Under the pieces are notes generated by a model. It did no database searches. It saw only the letters and a program-made list of their open reading frames with translations, and was not told the origin of the DNA. The position numbers and the translations under genes are program-made. Positions 9,381 to 17,661 of a stretch of 64,000 bases of DNA are shown one piece after another. Position 1 is the stretch's first letter. Each line of letters starts with the position of its first letter. The DNA lies in NCBI RefSeq assembly GCF_030915405.1, contig NZ_CP133262.1, positions 4,617,001 to 4,681,000 of the forward strand, given 5' to 3'. The stretch is from Neobacillus nitrireducens (GTDB lineage Bacteria; Bacillota; Bacilli; Bacillales; Cytobacillaceae).

Positions 9381-10154
9381 ATGCAATCAATTATAGAAGT
9401 AAAAAAACTTTCCTATCGTTATGAAAAAGATGTGGTCCTTGAGGATATCAATATCACCATTCCCAGTGGATCCTTTTTAGCCATTGTCGGCCCGAATGGA
9501 TCTGGGAAATCGACACTATTGAAGCTAATCTTAGGTTTATTAAAACCCCAAAAAGGGAACATCTTTTTATTCGGGAAGGAAATCAATAAATTTAAAGATT
9601 GGCAAAAAATTGGCTATGTATCTCAAAAGGCTAATTCCTTCAACACAGGCTTTCCTGCCACCGTTTTTGAAGTTGTGGAGAGCGGCCTGACGAAAAAGCT
9701 TGGGATGTTTAAGTTTTTCAAAAAAGAACATGCCCAAAAAGTAATCGATGCATTGGATGCAGTCGGTATGAAAGAGTTTAGTAACAGAAATATTGGTGAA
9801 CTTTCTGGAGGTCAGCAGCAGAGAGTTTTTATTGCACGTGCTCTTGTTAGTGAACCGAGTCTCCTTATTCTAGACGAACCGACCGTAGGTGTTGATGCTG
9901 AGAATGTCAGCAACTTTTATCAAATGCTGAGTGACTTAAATAAAAGCCGTGATATTACTCTGTTATTAGTTACTCATGATATTGGGACGATTTCGGATAA
10001 AGTCTCACATGTTGCCTGCTTGAATAAGCATTTGCATTTTCATGGGGAAACACAGGAATTTGAGCAGCATCGAGCGGATGATATGTCTAGAGTTTATGGC
10101 CATGATGTGCATATTATTGCGCATAACCACGAACACGGAGGCGTTGTAAAATGA
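9381..10154 (+). CDS. znuC: Zinc ABC transporter, ATP-binding protein
   Basis: Powers metal import with ZnuB. The 257 residues carry Walker A GPNGSGKST, Q-loop, signature LSGGQQQR, Walker B LLILDEPT, and an H-loop in VTHD. A histidine-rich C-terminus (HIIAHNHEHGG) fits zinc handling. I place the start at the ATG at 9381; an in-frame start 33 nt upstream overlaps the putative operator. Overlaps znuB by 4 nt. The substrate is inferred from the adjacent zur and Zur-like box; no binding protein gene (znuA) is in the operon. Confidence 0.88.
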   Translation: MQSIIEVKKLSYRYEKDVVLEDINITIPSGSFLAIVGPNGSGKSTLLKLILGLLKPQKGNIFLFGKEINKFKDWQKIGYVSQKANSFNTGFPATVFEVVESGLTKKLGMFKFFKKEHAQKVIDALDAVGMKEFSNRNIGELSGGQQQRVFIARALVSEPSLLILDEPTVGVDAENVSNFYQMLSDLNKSRDITLLLVTHDIGTISDKVSHVACLNKHLHFHGETQEFEQHRADDMSRVYGHDVHIIAHNHEHGGVVK

Positions 10155-11002
10155 TTCAAGGAATTTTCCACTATGAATTTTTACAAAATGCCTTTTTAAC
10201 CGGGCTGATGATCGGAATTATTGCTCCGTTATTAGGTGTGTTTGTCGTTGTCAGAAGACTATCATTAATTGCAGATGCCCTCAGTCATGTTACCCTAGCA
10301 GGGATAGCAGCGAGTTTACTCCTGGAAAGAAATGTAGCCATGATGGCTGGTGTAAATCCATTATACTTAGGAATGGTTTTTTCTGTTGGGGGCTCACTGT
10401 TTATCGAAAAACTGAGGGGTGTTTACAAGCACTATCAAGAACTTGCGATTCCAATTATTCTTTCTAGTGGTATTGGATTAGGGGTCATCTTCATCTCACT
10501 TGCTAATGGGTTTAATACAGACTTATTCAGTTATTTATTTGGCAGTGTCTCGGCAGTTAGCAGAACTGATTTATGGGTCGTATTTACAATCGGTCTCTTG
10601 GTAATTTTGGTGATTATTTTATTATATAAAGAGCTTTTTTTATTATCCTTTGATGAAGAACATGCAAAAGCATCGGGAATTGCGGCGAAAAGCATTCATT
10701 TCATTTTTATTGTGATGGTGGCCTTGGTAATTGCAGCGTCGATGAGAATTGTCGGAATTTTATTAGTTTCATCGCTAATGACTTTACCGGTAGCAGCCAG
10801 TATCCGACTAGCAAAAGGATTTAAGCAAACCATATTTTTATCTGTCCTTTTTGGGGAAGTGTCAGTACTTGGCGGCTTGTTTACAGCGTATTACTTAGAT
10901 TTAGCTCCCGGTGGGACTATCGTGATGATTGCGGTTCTCATTTTAATTTTTTCTATATTTTATAAAAAATTCTTAATTCGGAAGGGGGCGCGAGTCAGTT
11001 GA
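10151..11002 (+). CDS. znuB: Zinc ABC transporter, permease protein
   Basis: Membrane subunit of the metal ABC importer (ABC-3 family). The 283 residues have about eight hydrophobic segments and the family signature [17 protein letters not shown] near residue 38. It overlaps znuC (ATGA) and zur (start inside its last codons), so the three genes form one tightly coupled operon. Zinc specificity is inferred from context; manganese importers have a similar fold. Confidence 0.88.
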   Translation: MIQGIFHYEFLQNAFLTGLMIGIIAPLLGVFVVVRRLSLIADALSHVTLAGIAASLLLERNVAMMAGVNPLYLGMVFSVGGSLFIEKLRGVYKHYQELAIPIILSSGIGLGVIFISLANGFNTDLFSYLFGSVSAVSRTDLWVVFTIGLLVILVIILLYKELFLLSFDEEHAKASGIAAKSIHFIFIVMVALVIAASMRIVGILLVSSLMTLPVAASIRLAKGFKQTIFLSVLFGEVSVLGGLFTAYYLDLAPGGTIVMIAVLILIFSIFYKKFLIRKGARVS

Positions 11003-11409
11003 ACGTAAATGAGGCGATTCAATACTTAAAAGAAAAAGGGTTTAAACAAACAGGTAAAAGAGAAGATATGCTTCAATTGTTTGCTGACAGTGATAAATAT
11101 TTAACCGCCAAGGACGTACTGGATGAACTGAAAGATGATTACCCTGGTTTAAGTTTTGATACGATTTATCGAAACCTTTCCTTGTTCGTGAATATGGGGA
11201 TTCTTGAGATGACAGAACTATCAGGAGAGAAGCACTTCCGCTTTACTTGTTCACGACATCATCATCATCACCATTTTATCTGTTTGACGTGCGGAAAAAC
11301 GAAAGAGATTGAAACTTGTCCAATGAACGACATAAGTGAAAATTTAAAAGGATACGATATATCAGGTCATAAATTTGAGATTTACGGACTATGTCCTGAA
11401 TGTCATTAA
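10999..11409 (+). CDS. zur: Zinc uptake regulator Zur (Fur family)
   Basis: Zinc-sensing repressor. The 136 residues have an N-terminal winged helix ([13 protein letters not shown] is the recognition region) and a C-terminal dimerisation domain with two structural CxxC pairs (CLTC near residue 95 and CPEC at the end). Just before CLTC is a run of six histidines, longer than the usual HHHH of Zur proteins. The TTG start is preceded by GAAGGGGGC. Same order (permease then zur) as in B. cereus-type genomes; B. subtilis has zur alone here. Confidence 0.9.
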   Translation: MNVNEAIQYLKEKGFKQTGKREDMLQLFADSDKYLTAKDVLDELKDDYPGLSFDTIYRNLSLFVNMGILEMTELSGEKHFRFTCSRHHHHHHFICLTCGKTKEIETCPMNDISENLKGYDISGHKFEIYGLCPECH

Positions 11410-11410
11410 A

Positions 11411-11443
11411 AAAACAGCTTGTCTCCAGACAAGCTGTTTTTTA
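11411..11443 (+). terminator. Terminator of the znu-zur operon
   Basis: AACAGCTTGTCT and AGACAAGCTGTT are perfect 12-nt arms with a 2-nt loop, followed by Ts. It can also serve the converging yqfW. Confidence 0.9.
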
Positions 11444-11452
11444 TAGGTAAAT

Positions 11453-12055
11453 TTAAGTAAGGGAACCAACCATTTCGCGGCTGAGTTTTTGTTGCCTTTC
11501 CCAGTTTTCTACCCATTGATATGCTTCACTCCAGTTATTCACTCGGATCACACCGTTTGGAAGAGGGTCTTGATTATATGGTGTATCAAATAATATGACT
11601 GGAATTTGACACTCTTCATGGATCATCACCGCATTATCATGCTTGTCCTCAAAGAAGATATCAACACCATGCTTTTTAATGGAAGCGATTTTGTCATGGG
11701 ATCCAATTAATTCAATGTGATCAAATGTTAGTCCATTATCGATAAACCAATCAATTGTAATATCAAGTAAATGCGAACTACGGGCACTGATAAAAAACAA
11801 TTCATGCTCGTTTTTCCACTTTTTTAGAACTTTCCCTGCTCCATGAGCAAGTGGGGAATTAGCATAAATCACAGGCTCATTTTCTGTGAACCATTTTGCA
11901 AACTCTTTTTCAGAAACATTTACATATGGAGTGTATTCATACTGGGTAACGTCTTCATACAAAATGTTAAGCCCAAATGCTTTATTAATAAAAGGAAGGA
12001 TGGATTTTGGGCAGGTGACAGTTCCGTCAATATCGATACCAAATCTTTTCTTCAT
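11453..12055 (-). CDS. yqfW: HAD-type nucleotidase-like protein YqfW
   Basis: Putative phosphatase of the 5'(3')-deoxyribonucleotidase branch of the HAD superfamily. The 200 residues have the nucleophile motif FGIDIDGTVT at the N-terminus, motif II Ser/Thr in FFISARSS, and acidic motif IV in IFFEDKHDN. Start chosen at the ATG at 12055, with AAAGTGAG upstream; a GTG 12 nt earlier lies within that Shine-Dalgarno. B. subtilis has yqfW at the same place. The substrate is unknown. Confidence 0.82.
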   Translation of the reverse strand: MKKRFGIDIDGTVTCPKSILPFINKAFGLNILYEDVTQYEYTPYVNVSEKEFAKWFTENEPVIYANSPLAHGAGKVLKKWKNEHELFFISARSSHLLDITIDWFIDNGLTFDHIELIGSHDKIASIKKHGVDIFFEDKHDNAVMIHEECQIPVILFDTPYNQDPLPNGVIRVNNWSEAYQWVENWERQQKLSREMVGSLT

Positions 12056-12241
12056 GTTTTTACTCACTTTCTATTGTCTTTGCAGTATCTCTATATATTT
12101 TACCAAAGTATCGACTTCAATAAAGTATAATTTTTTCGGTAATAGAAATAAAAGACTAATTTTAGCAAACATTAACATACTAAAAAGCAATCAAAGGCGA
12201 ACAATAATTAATGCTCCTATTACTGAAAGTGAGGGATTAGG

Positions 12242-12724
12242 ATGGCAGACGAAAGAGACACGAAAGTGCAAGAGGCTCTTCGAAGCTCGACGATTGGTCA
12301 AGATATTCCCAATTCTCCTACATCATTTAGGGAGGAGACTTCAACAGAATTGACTGAACCGATTAAGGCTCACTACACGTTGAAAAAAGATGAGTCTGCA
12401 CCAAGGATTGGTGATTCTGTTCCGATTCGCTCTTCTCAATATAAGGAAGAAACAGCTGCTGAAATTGCTGCACCTGTTCCTCTTATCCGCAGAAGGGAAC
12501 AGTCAGACGAAAGGGAAAAAGCTGCTGGCGGTACCGGTTTAGGTACACTTGCGTTAGTGCTTTCGATTTTATCATTGTTTGTAATGCCTATTCTTTTTGG
12601 TGCTGCAGGGATTGTGTTAGGTTTTGTTGCCAGAAGAAGAGGGGCCAATGGGCTAGGTGCTTGGGCCATAGGTATCGGTGCCATATCGATTGTTATTGGT
12701 ATCTTTATTCTCCCGTTCTTTTAA
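12242..12724 (+). CDS. yqfX: Membrane protein YqfX (DUF4190-like)
   Basis: 160 residues. The first 95 are charged and hydrophilic, with two related SFREET/YKEET segments. The last 65 form two hydrophobic helices separated by ARRRGANGLGAWAIG, a glycine-rich arrangement typical of DUF4190 proteins. GTGAGGGATTAGG precedes the ATG. Located between yqfW and ispG as in B. subtilis. Function unknown; probably a tail-anchored inner-membrane protein. Confidence 0.75.
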   Translation: MADERDTKVQEALRSSTIGQDIPNSPTSFREETSTELTEPIKAHYTLKKDESAPRIGDSVPIRSSQYKEETAAEIAAPVPLIRRREQSDEREKAAGGTGLGTLALVLSILSLFVMPILFGAAGIVLGFVARRRGANGLGAWAIGIGAISIVIGIFILPFF

Positions 12725-12745
12725 CACAACCTGCATAGGAGCAAA

Positions 12746-12775
12746 AAGAAACCCGGTAAAATTACCGGGTTTCTT
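12746..12775. terminator. Terminator between yqfX and ispG
   Basis: AAGAAACCCGGTAA and TTACCGGGTTTCTT, perfect 14-nt arms with a 2-nt loop. The T run is better on the minus strand, so it mainly ends ispG. Confidence 0.88.
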
Positions 12776-12782
12776 GACGTTA

Positions 12783-13892
12783 TTATTTAATGATCTTTTC
12801 TTCTTCAGCTTTTTTCTTAAAATATTCTTCTGCAATTTGGTCGATTTCCTTTTTTAATTCCTCAACCAATTGTGCTTCAGGCACCTTACGGACGATTTCA
12901 CCTTTCCTGAATAACAATCCTTCACCACGAGCCCCGGCAATACCAATATCCGCTTCACGGGCCTCTCCAGGTCCGTTAACAGCACAGCCTAAAACAGCTA
13001 CTTTAATTGGTGCTTTAATTTTTTCAATGTATTCTTCGACTTCATTTGCAATACTGATGAGATCAATTTCTATCCGACCGCAAGTCGGGCAAGAAATCAA
13101 GGTGGCTGCGTTGGAAGAGAGGCCGAACACTTTTAAAAGTTCTCGCGCCACTTTTACCTCTTGAACAGGATCTGCACTTAAGGAAACTCGTAGTGTGTTC
13201 CCAATACCCATGTGTAGAATAGTCCCTAAACCTGCTGCACTTTTTATGCTGCCTGCAAACAAGGTTCCAGACTCAGTAATTCCAAGATGCAGGGGATAAT
13301 CGAACGCTCTTGATGCCTTTTCGTAAGCTTCAATTGCAAGATTAACATCAGATGCCTTCATGGACACGATAATATCATGGAAATCTAAATCCTCAAGAAT
13401 CTTAATATGGTGAAGAGCACTTTCGACCATACCATCCGCAGTTGGATATCCATACTTTTCTAAAATCCTTTTTTCAAGCGAGCCGGCATTAACGCCAATT
13501 CTGATTGGAATCCCTTTTTCTTTCGCAGCTTTTACGACAGCCTCGACTTTTTCCCGCTTTCCGATATTACCCGGATTGATTCTGATTTTATCTGCTCCAC
13601 CCTCAATTGCTTTCAGGGCTAATTTATAATCGAAATGAATATCGACAACAAGTGGAATATTGATTCTTTTTTTGATTTCAGGAATGGCATTTGCCGCTCG
13701 TTCATCTGGACAAGCTACACGAACAATCTGACAGCCAGCTTCCTCAAGACGTTTTATTTCAGCAACAGTTGCTTCAACATCATGTGTTTTGGTTGTGGTC
13801 ATACTTTGAATAAATAATTCGTTACTCCCGCCAATCGTTAAGTTCCCTACTTTAATTGGTCGAGTTTTTGTGCGGTGTAGTATTTCACTCAC
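12783..13892 (-). CDS. ispG: HMB-PP synthase IspG (GcpE)
   Basis: Converts methylerythritol cyclodiphosphate to HMB-PP in the MEP pathway, upstream of IspH. The 369 residues comprise a TIM barrel (residues 1-250, with VRVACPDE and INPGNIG) and a C-terminal iron-sulfur domain with SCPTCGR and [13 protein letters not shown] supplying the three cluster cysteines and the cluster-binding glutamate. Length and position match B. subtilis YqfY/IspG. Confidence 0.96.
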   Translation of the reverse strand: MSEILHRTKTRPIKVGNLTIGGSNELFIQSMTTTKTHDVEATVAEIKRLEEAGCQIVRVACPDERAANAIPEIKKRINIPLVVDIHFDYKLALKAIEGGADKIRINPGNIGKREKVEAVVKAAKEKGIPIRIGVNAGSLEKRILEKYGYPTADGMVESALHHIKILEDLDFHDIIVSMKASDVNLAIEAYEKASRAFDYPLHLGITESGTLFAGSIKSAAGLGTILHMGIGNTLRVSLSADPVQEVKVARELLKVFGLSSNAATLISCPTCGRIEIDLISIANEVEEYIEKIKAPIKVAVLGCAVNGPGEAREADIGIAGARGEGLLFRKGEIVRKVPEAQLVEELKKEIDQIAEEYFKKKAEEEKIIK

Positions 13893-13999
13893 TTGTAATT
13901 CGCTCCTTCAAAATGGGATTCGAATAAGGTATATAAAAACAATTCGACTTTATTTTATCAGCCTTTCACTTATTTTGACAAGAAAAAGCATTATCCTCT

Positions 14000-14332
14000 T
14001 TATTTTGAGTAATCAGGGAAATGATATGTAGACCCAATTTGTATTTTTTCTGGTGATTCCCCGGGGTTTAATTTTCGAAAATCCTCGATTAGGTCTTGAA
14101 TTGATACCGGAAGTGATTTATCCAGTTGATGCTCCACGATAGATATTACGGTTTCACCAGGTTCAACTTTTGCTTCAAAAGCAGGTATGTCTGTTTTTAG
14201 TTGGGTATTTTGTGTCTCGATTTTAGCATCCACCTGCTGAGTAATTGAAGACGGCAGAGTACCTACAGTTAAGTCAATATAAATCACATATATGATTAAA
14301 ACGGCTAATAAGAAACCAAATAACTTTTTCAT
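14000..14332 (-). CDS. yqfZ: LysM-like secreted or anchored protein YqfZ
   Basis: 110 residues. An N-terminal hydrophobic helix (MKKLFGFLLAVLIIYVIYI) is a signal anchor, followed by a C-terminal LysM-like fold (VEPGETVISIVE through IQIGSTYHFPDYS) that would bind peptidoglycan. The start is the ATG at 14332, with GGAGG 8 nt upstream; an in-frame extension of 16 residues upstream has no Shine-Dalgarno. Same position as B. subtilis yqfZ. Confidence 0.78.
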   Translation of the reverse strand: MKKLFGFLLAVLIIYVIYIDLTVGTLPSSITQQVDAKIETQNTQLKTDIPAFEAKVEPGETVISIVEHQLDKSLPVSIQDLIEDFRKLNPGESPEKIQIGSTYHFPDYSK

Positions 14333-14333
14333 C

Positions 14334-14378
14334 GGACAAGCCTCCAAATGGACAGTTTGTACATAGGTATGCTTGTCC
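14334..14378. repeat. Inverted repeat over the yqfZ leader
   Basis: GGACAAGC and GCTTGTCC, 8-nt arms separated by 29 nt, flank the yqfZ Shine-Dalgarno. An overlapping pair TGGACA/TGTCCA is also present. It could be an operator or a leader hairpin; function unproven. Confidence 0.4.
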
Positions 14379-14402
14379 AACTGTAAAAAGAACGAATGTA
14401 TT

Positions 14403-14428
14403 AAAAAAAACGCCCGGGATGGGCGTCT
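14403..14428 (-). terminator. Terminator of the DUF1189 gene
   Basis: ACGCCC and GGGCGT flank a 5-nt loop; on the minus strand the stem is followed by eight Ts. Confidence 0.82.
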
Positions 14429-14429
14429 T

Positions 14430-15203
14430 CTAGTTCACTTTTTTTGGTTTCGGTACTTCGTTTATGGCTAGGTATAAGACGATAATTACAACAAACCAAT
14501 TAATCATGAAGCTGTTAGGAACGGTTGTTTTAATTGCCGCCATAATGGTGAAAAATAGTGTGGGTAATGTTTCGCTGTAAGCCGCCATTCGCCACAATTG
14601 CCGGTAATTCAGCTTCCTTCCTAAAAGGTTCTTTAATAAGAGACCAATTAGAGCCAAAACCGTTACTTCAATAAAACTACCCGCACTTGCAAATAAGTAG
14701 AGAATTACAGAAACGATAGGTATGATTACCCATTTCATTCCACCGATTGCATTAATAAAATCGAGAAGATCACCCTTTGCAATGTTAAGCCCCTCTAACA
14801 TAGAATAGGGATATGTATCCGTCCTGCCACCTGCGCTTAGGGCAAATTCATCTTCCAAAAGTGCAAAAGCATTTCCTTCATCTTGAACATCCTCAGATGA
14901 AATCGCTCCTGTTGGGTCAAGGATAACGGTAAAATCTTCCTTATTTATGGTTATTGGCACTTTTGTTTCTGCTGTTAAATGGCCATCTTGAATTGAAAAA
15001 TCAGGTAATTCATCATTAATAATCGTTCTAGCCGTATCGATACCTGTAGTAAGCGTTGTGCTTAAGTAGATAACTGATGGCAAGATCGAAATTAATGTTA
15101 AGAAGAACACATATAATATTGTTTTTCCTATCCCTTGAAATCGAAATAAGGCAATATCTTTTGGCGAATAAATGCTTTTATACAATTGCTTGAAAATATT
15201 CAT
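14430..15203 (-). CDS. yqgB: DUF1189 membrane protein (YqgB-like)
   Basis: 257-residue membrane protein of unknown function. It has one N-terminal transmembrane helix (about 28-50), an extracytoplasmic stretch of about 110 residues, then four C-terminal helices. The N-terminal FKQLYKSIYSPKDIALFRFQ is typical of DUF1189. The start is the ATG preceded by AAAGGTGG. It lies beside yqgC and sodA as in B. subtilis, where yqgB occupies this place. Confidence 0.75.
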   Translation of the reverse strand: MNIFKQLYKSIYSPKDIALFRFQGIGKTILYVFFLTLISILPSVIYLSTTLTTGIDTARTIINDELPDFSIQDGHLTAETKVPITINKEDFTVILDPTGAISSEDVQDEGNAFALLEDEFALSAGGRTDTYPYSMLEGLNIAKGDLLDFINAIGGMKWVIIPIVSVILYLFASAGSFIEVTVLALIGLLLKNLLGRKLNYRQLWRMAAYSETLPTLFFTIMAAIKTTVPNSFMINWFVVIIVLYLAINEVPKPKKVN

Positions 15204-15390
15204 AATGACCACCTTTATACATTAAATCACAAATGATTGCTTCCGCATCTATTGTATCTTTAGTAAAGGTTATATACAAGAATGACAACAACTCATTTTT
15301 CTTTTTTGAAACTTAATACAAGTTATAATCGTATGAAGGGAAGTGTAAACTGGAAAAATATTGAGAATTCATTTATGAAGGATGAATCAA

Positions 15391-15873
15391 ATGGAATTGA
15401 TTTATTGGTGTATCATTATTTTGTTATTTATTGTTGCATTTGTTGGTCTGGTGTATCCGATTGTTCCAAGTGTGTTATTTTTACTGGCGGGGTTTTTATT
15501 ATATGGAGTCTTTTTTAATTTCCACCCCTTTCAATGGTATTTTTGGTTAATTCAAGGTTTGTTTATCGTTCTTCTGTTTGTTGCAGACTATATTGCCAAT
15601 ATGATCGGAATCAAAAAATATGGGGGATCAAAGGCAGGAATCTGGGGGAGTACGATTGGGATAATCGTAGGTCCATTTGTTATTCCTTTTTTAGGAATTC
15701 TGATTGGTCCATTTATCGGAGCTATCGGAGCTGAATTAATCTTCAACAAAAGAAATTTCACAGAGAGTATTAAAATTGGCTTTGGCTCAGTCATCGGATT
15801 TATAAGCAGTGTCATCACAAAAACCATTATCCAAATACTAATGATTGTCTATTTTTTCATTTTGGTTATGTAA
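15391..15873 (+). CDS. yqgC: DUF456 membrane protein YqgC
   Basis: 160 residues with four to five hydrophobic segments and glycine-rich turns (GIIVGPFVIPFLGILIGPF), characteristic of DUF456. Function unknown. I prefer the ATG at 15391 because GAAGG lies 9 nt before it; the ATG at 15382 is only 2 nt from that site. Upstream of sodA in B. subtilis as well, but here fnr separates the two on the other strand. Confidence 0.78.
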   Translation: MELIYWCIIILLFIVAFVGLVYPIVPSVLFLLAGFLLYGVFFNFHPFQWYFWLIQGLFIVLLFVADYIANMIGIKKYGGSKAGIWGSTIGIIVGPFVIPFLGILIGPFIGAIGAELIFNKRNFTESIKIGFGSVIGFISSVITKTIIQILMIVYFFILVM

Positions 15874-15899
15874 AAAAGCCACCAGTTTGGTAGCTTTTG
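15873..15899. terminator. Terminator between yqgC and fnr
   Basis: AAAAGC-ACC pairs with GGT-GCTTTT across one mismatch, with A and T runs on both sides; it lies between converging genes. Confidence 0.7.
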
Positions 15900-15902
15900 A
15901 TA

Positions 15903-16598
15903 TTAATTCAATCCGCAAATTTCAAAGGAACAATTTTGGCAATCCACTTCTTCTTTTAAATAATCCAGTTCTTTTATGGTAAACTTTTGATTTTCGTACG
16001 TAATAATATCTTTCTCGCGAAGTTCTTTTAAGGCTCTTTGGATAACTTCTCGTGTCCCATAGGTTAAATTTGCTAACTCCTGATGTGTTAAAGGAAGGTC
16101 AATAAGAATTCCATCTTCTGTCCTGATGCCATAAGAATTACATAAACGGATGAGGATCGAATATAAACCGCCTTTTTTACCATTCATAATTAGGTCCTGG
16201 CATTTCATTTGTGCTTTTAAATAACCGGTACTTAGCCAAGCAACAAGAGCACTCATTGCTTCAGGATCATTTTTAACGAATTGTTCAAATTGGTCCCTTT
16301 TAATAAGAATCATTTCACAATCAGTCATCGCTTTTGCGTAAAATTGATAATGAGGATTTTGTTTGAAAAGTTGATACTCTACAATTAATTCCTGATCATT
16401 TAGGATTTTTAAGATAAAATCCTTACCGCGTAAATGAACTCTGCCAAGTGATATACTTCCTTTAAGCAATAAGTAAACATATTCAACCGAATCCTTCTCT
16501 TGAAAAAGAACGGAACCTGCTTTAATCTTTTGAATAGGTTCTTTTTTTTCGAAAAAATAAACTAATAAATTATATATAGAAAAACTACTTGTCTGCAT
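15903..16598 (-). CDS. fnr: Fnr-type anaerobic transcription regulator
   Basis: Crp/Fnr-family regulator of 231 residues: cyclic-nucleotide-like beta barrel (about 20-130), dimer helix, and winged helix with TYGTREVIQRALKEL as recognition region. The very C-terminus has CQNCSFEIC, i.e. C-X2-C-X4-C. That is the arrangement B. subtilis Fnr uses, together with an aspartate in the dimer helix region, to hold a [4Fe-4S] oxygen sensor. So I call it Fnr rather than a generic Crp protein. GGGGTG precedes the ATG. In B. subtilis fnr lies beside narK, not here. Candidate targets in this window were not evident. Confidence 0.85.
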   Translation of the reverse strand: MQTSSFSIYNLLVYFFEKKEPIQKIKAGSVLFQEKDSVEYVYLLLKGSISLGRVHLRGKDFILKILNDQELIVEYQLFKQNPHYQFYAKAMTDCEMILIKRDQFEQFVKNDPEAMSALVAWLSTGYLKAQMKCQDLIMNGKKGGLYSILIRLCNSYGIRTEDGILIDLPLTHQELANLTYGTREVIQRALKELREKDIITYENQKFTIKELDYLKEEVDCQNCSFEICGLN

Positions 16599-16950
16599 AG
16601 AAAATCACCCCTTATACATCCTACACTTTGATTAAAATAAATTATTAACATGGTGTCAATAGAGCCGTAACAAGGATTGATAGTGACAAAAGTCGGATAT
16701 GACAAAAATCGTTGACAGATTGCACTTTAGGTTAAACGTGACAATTTTTCGAAACTTGTTAAGAAACGGTTTTGAATTCCCTTTTCAATAAAAATGAATA
16801 AATTCATTGATTTCGGGAATGGTATTTATGTTAAGTACCTAAGCATTATATTTGAAACAATGATGTAACTTTGGTATCTTAAAAGGGAAAGCTTTAGAAA
16901 TATTCAAAATTCTAAAGCCGATTAATCACATTTACATAGGAGGAATAATA
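16599..16950. other. 352-bp divergent region between fnr and sodA
   Basis: Non-coding. It should hold the promoters of fnr (minus) and sodA (plus), but I find no hexamer pair good enough to call. Near sodA is an inverted repeat (16891-16918) followed by the AGGAGG of sodA. Confidence 0.6.
16891..16918 (+). repeat. Inverted repeat in the sodA leader
   Basis: GCTTTAGAA and TTCTAAAGC, perfect 9-nt arms around a 10-nt loop, 19 nt before the Shine-Dalgarno. No T run follows, so it is not a terminator; it may be an operator or an mRNA-stabilising hairpin. Confidence 0.5.
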
Positions 16951-17559
16951 ATGGCATTTGAATTACCGCAATTACCTTATGCAGAAAATGCACTCGAACC
17001 ACATATTGACAAAGAAACAATGAATATCCACCACACTAGACATCACAACACATATGTAACTAATTTAAACAACGCTTTAGCTGGGAATGAAGAATTACTT
17101 TCTAAATCTGTTGAAGAAGTTATTTCTAATTTGGATGCGGTTCCAGAGGCTGCTCGTACAGCAGTTCGTAACAATGGCGGTGGTCATGCGAACCATTCTT
17201 TATTCTGGCAAATCCTTTCTCCAAATGGCGGCGGTGCACCTGCTGGTGAATTAGCTGATGCCATCAGCAGTAAATTTGGCAGTTTCGAAAGCTTCAAAGA
17301 AGAGTTTGCTAAAGCAGCAACTACTCGTTTCGGATCTGGTTGGGCATGGCTATCTGTGTCTAACGGGGAATTAGAAGTTTCAAGTACACCTAACCAAGAC
17401 TCTCCATTAATGGAAGGCAAAACTCCTATTCTTGGTCTTGATGTTTGGGAGCATGCTTACTACTTAAAATATCAAAATAAACGCCCGGATTATATTTCCT
17501 CTTTCTGGAATGTTGTTAACTGGGATGAAGTATCAAAACGTTACAGCCAAGCAAAATAA
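16951..17559 (+). CDS. sodA: Superoxide dismutase [Mn]
   Basis: Converts superoxide to peroxide and oxygen in the cytoplasm. The 202 residues match the family's usual length. Metal ligands are His in HHTRHHNTY near residue 27, His in NHSLFW near 82, and Asp/His in [11 protein letters not shown] near 164-168. Gly/Gln positions (GSGWAWL) favour manganese. AGGAGGAAT precedes the ATG. Monocistronic, with a strong terminator. Confidence 0.97.
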   Translation: MAFELPQLPYAENALEPHIDKETMNIHHTRHHNTYVTNLNNALAGNEELLSKSVEEVISNLDAVPEAARTAVRNNGGGHANHSLFWQILSPNGGGAPAGELADAISSKFGSFESFKEEFAKAATTRFGSGWAWLSVSNGELEVSSTPNQDSPLMEGKTPILGLDVWEHAYYLKYQNKRPDYISSFWNVVNWDEVSKRYSQAK

Positions 17560-17570
17560 TTGCGATGATA

Positions 17571-17603
17571 AAAAGGCAGCCTAGTCCTAGGCTGTCTTTT
17601 TTT
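17571..17603 (+). terminator. Terminator of sodA
   Basis: AAGGCAGCCTAG and CTAGGCTGTCTT form a long stem with a 2-nt loop, followed by eight Ts. Confidence 0.92.
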
Positions 17604-17661
17604 TGTGCATAAGAAAAACTTGCTTGTTAAAGACTACCCGTAAGATAAAGGGGAGTTTTTC

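Noticed and set aside
11843..12353. Plus-strand reading frames opposite yqfW and the start of yqfX
   Set aside because: They are shadows of the minus-strand yqfW and of the yqfX leader. The amino acid composition is unlike real proteins and no ribosome site is seen.
15282..15518. A 78-codon reading frame overlapping yqgC
   Set aside because: It runs in another frame over the start of yqgC, has no Shine-Dalgarno and no family resemblance.
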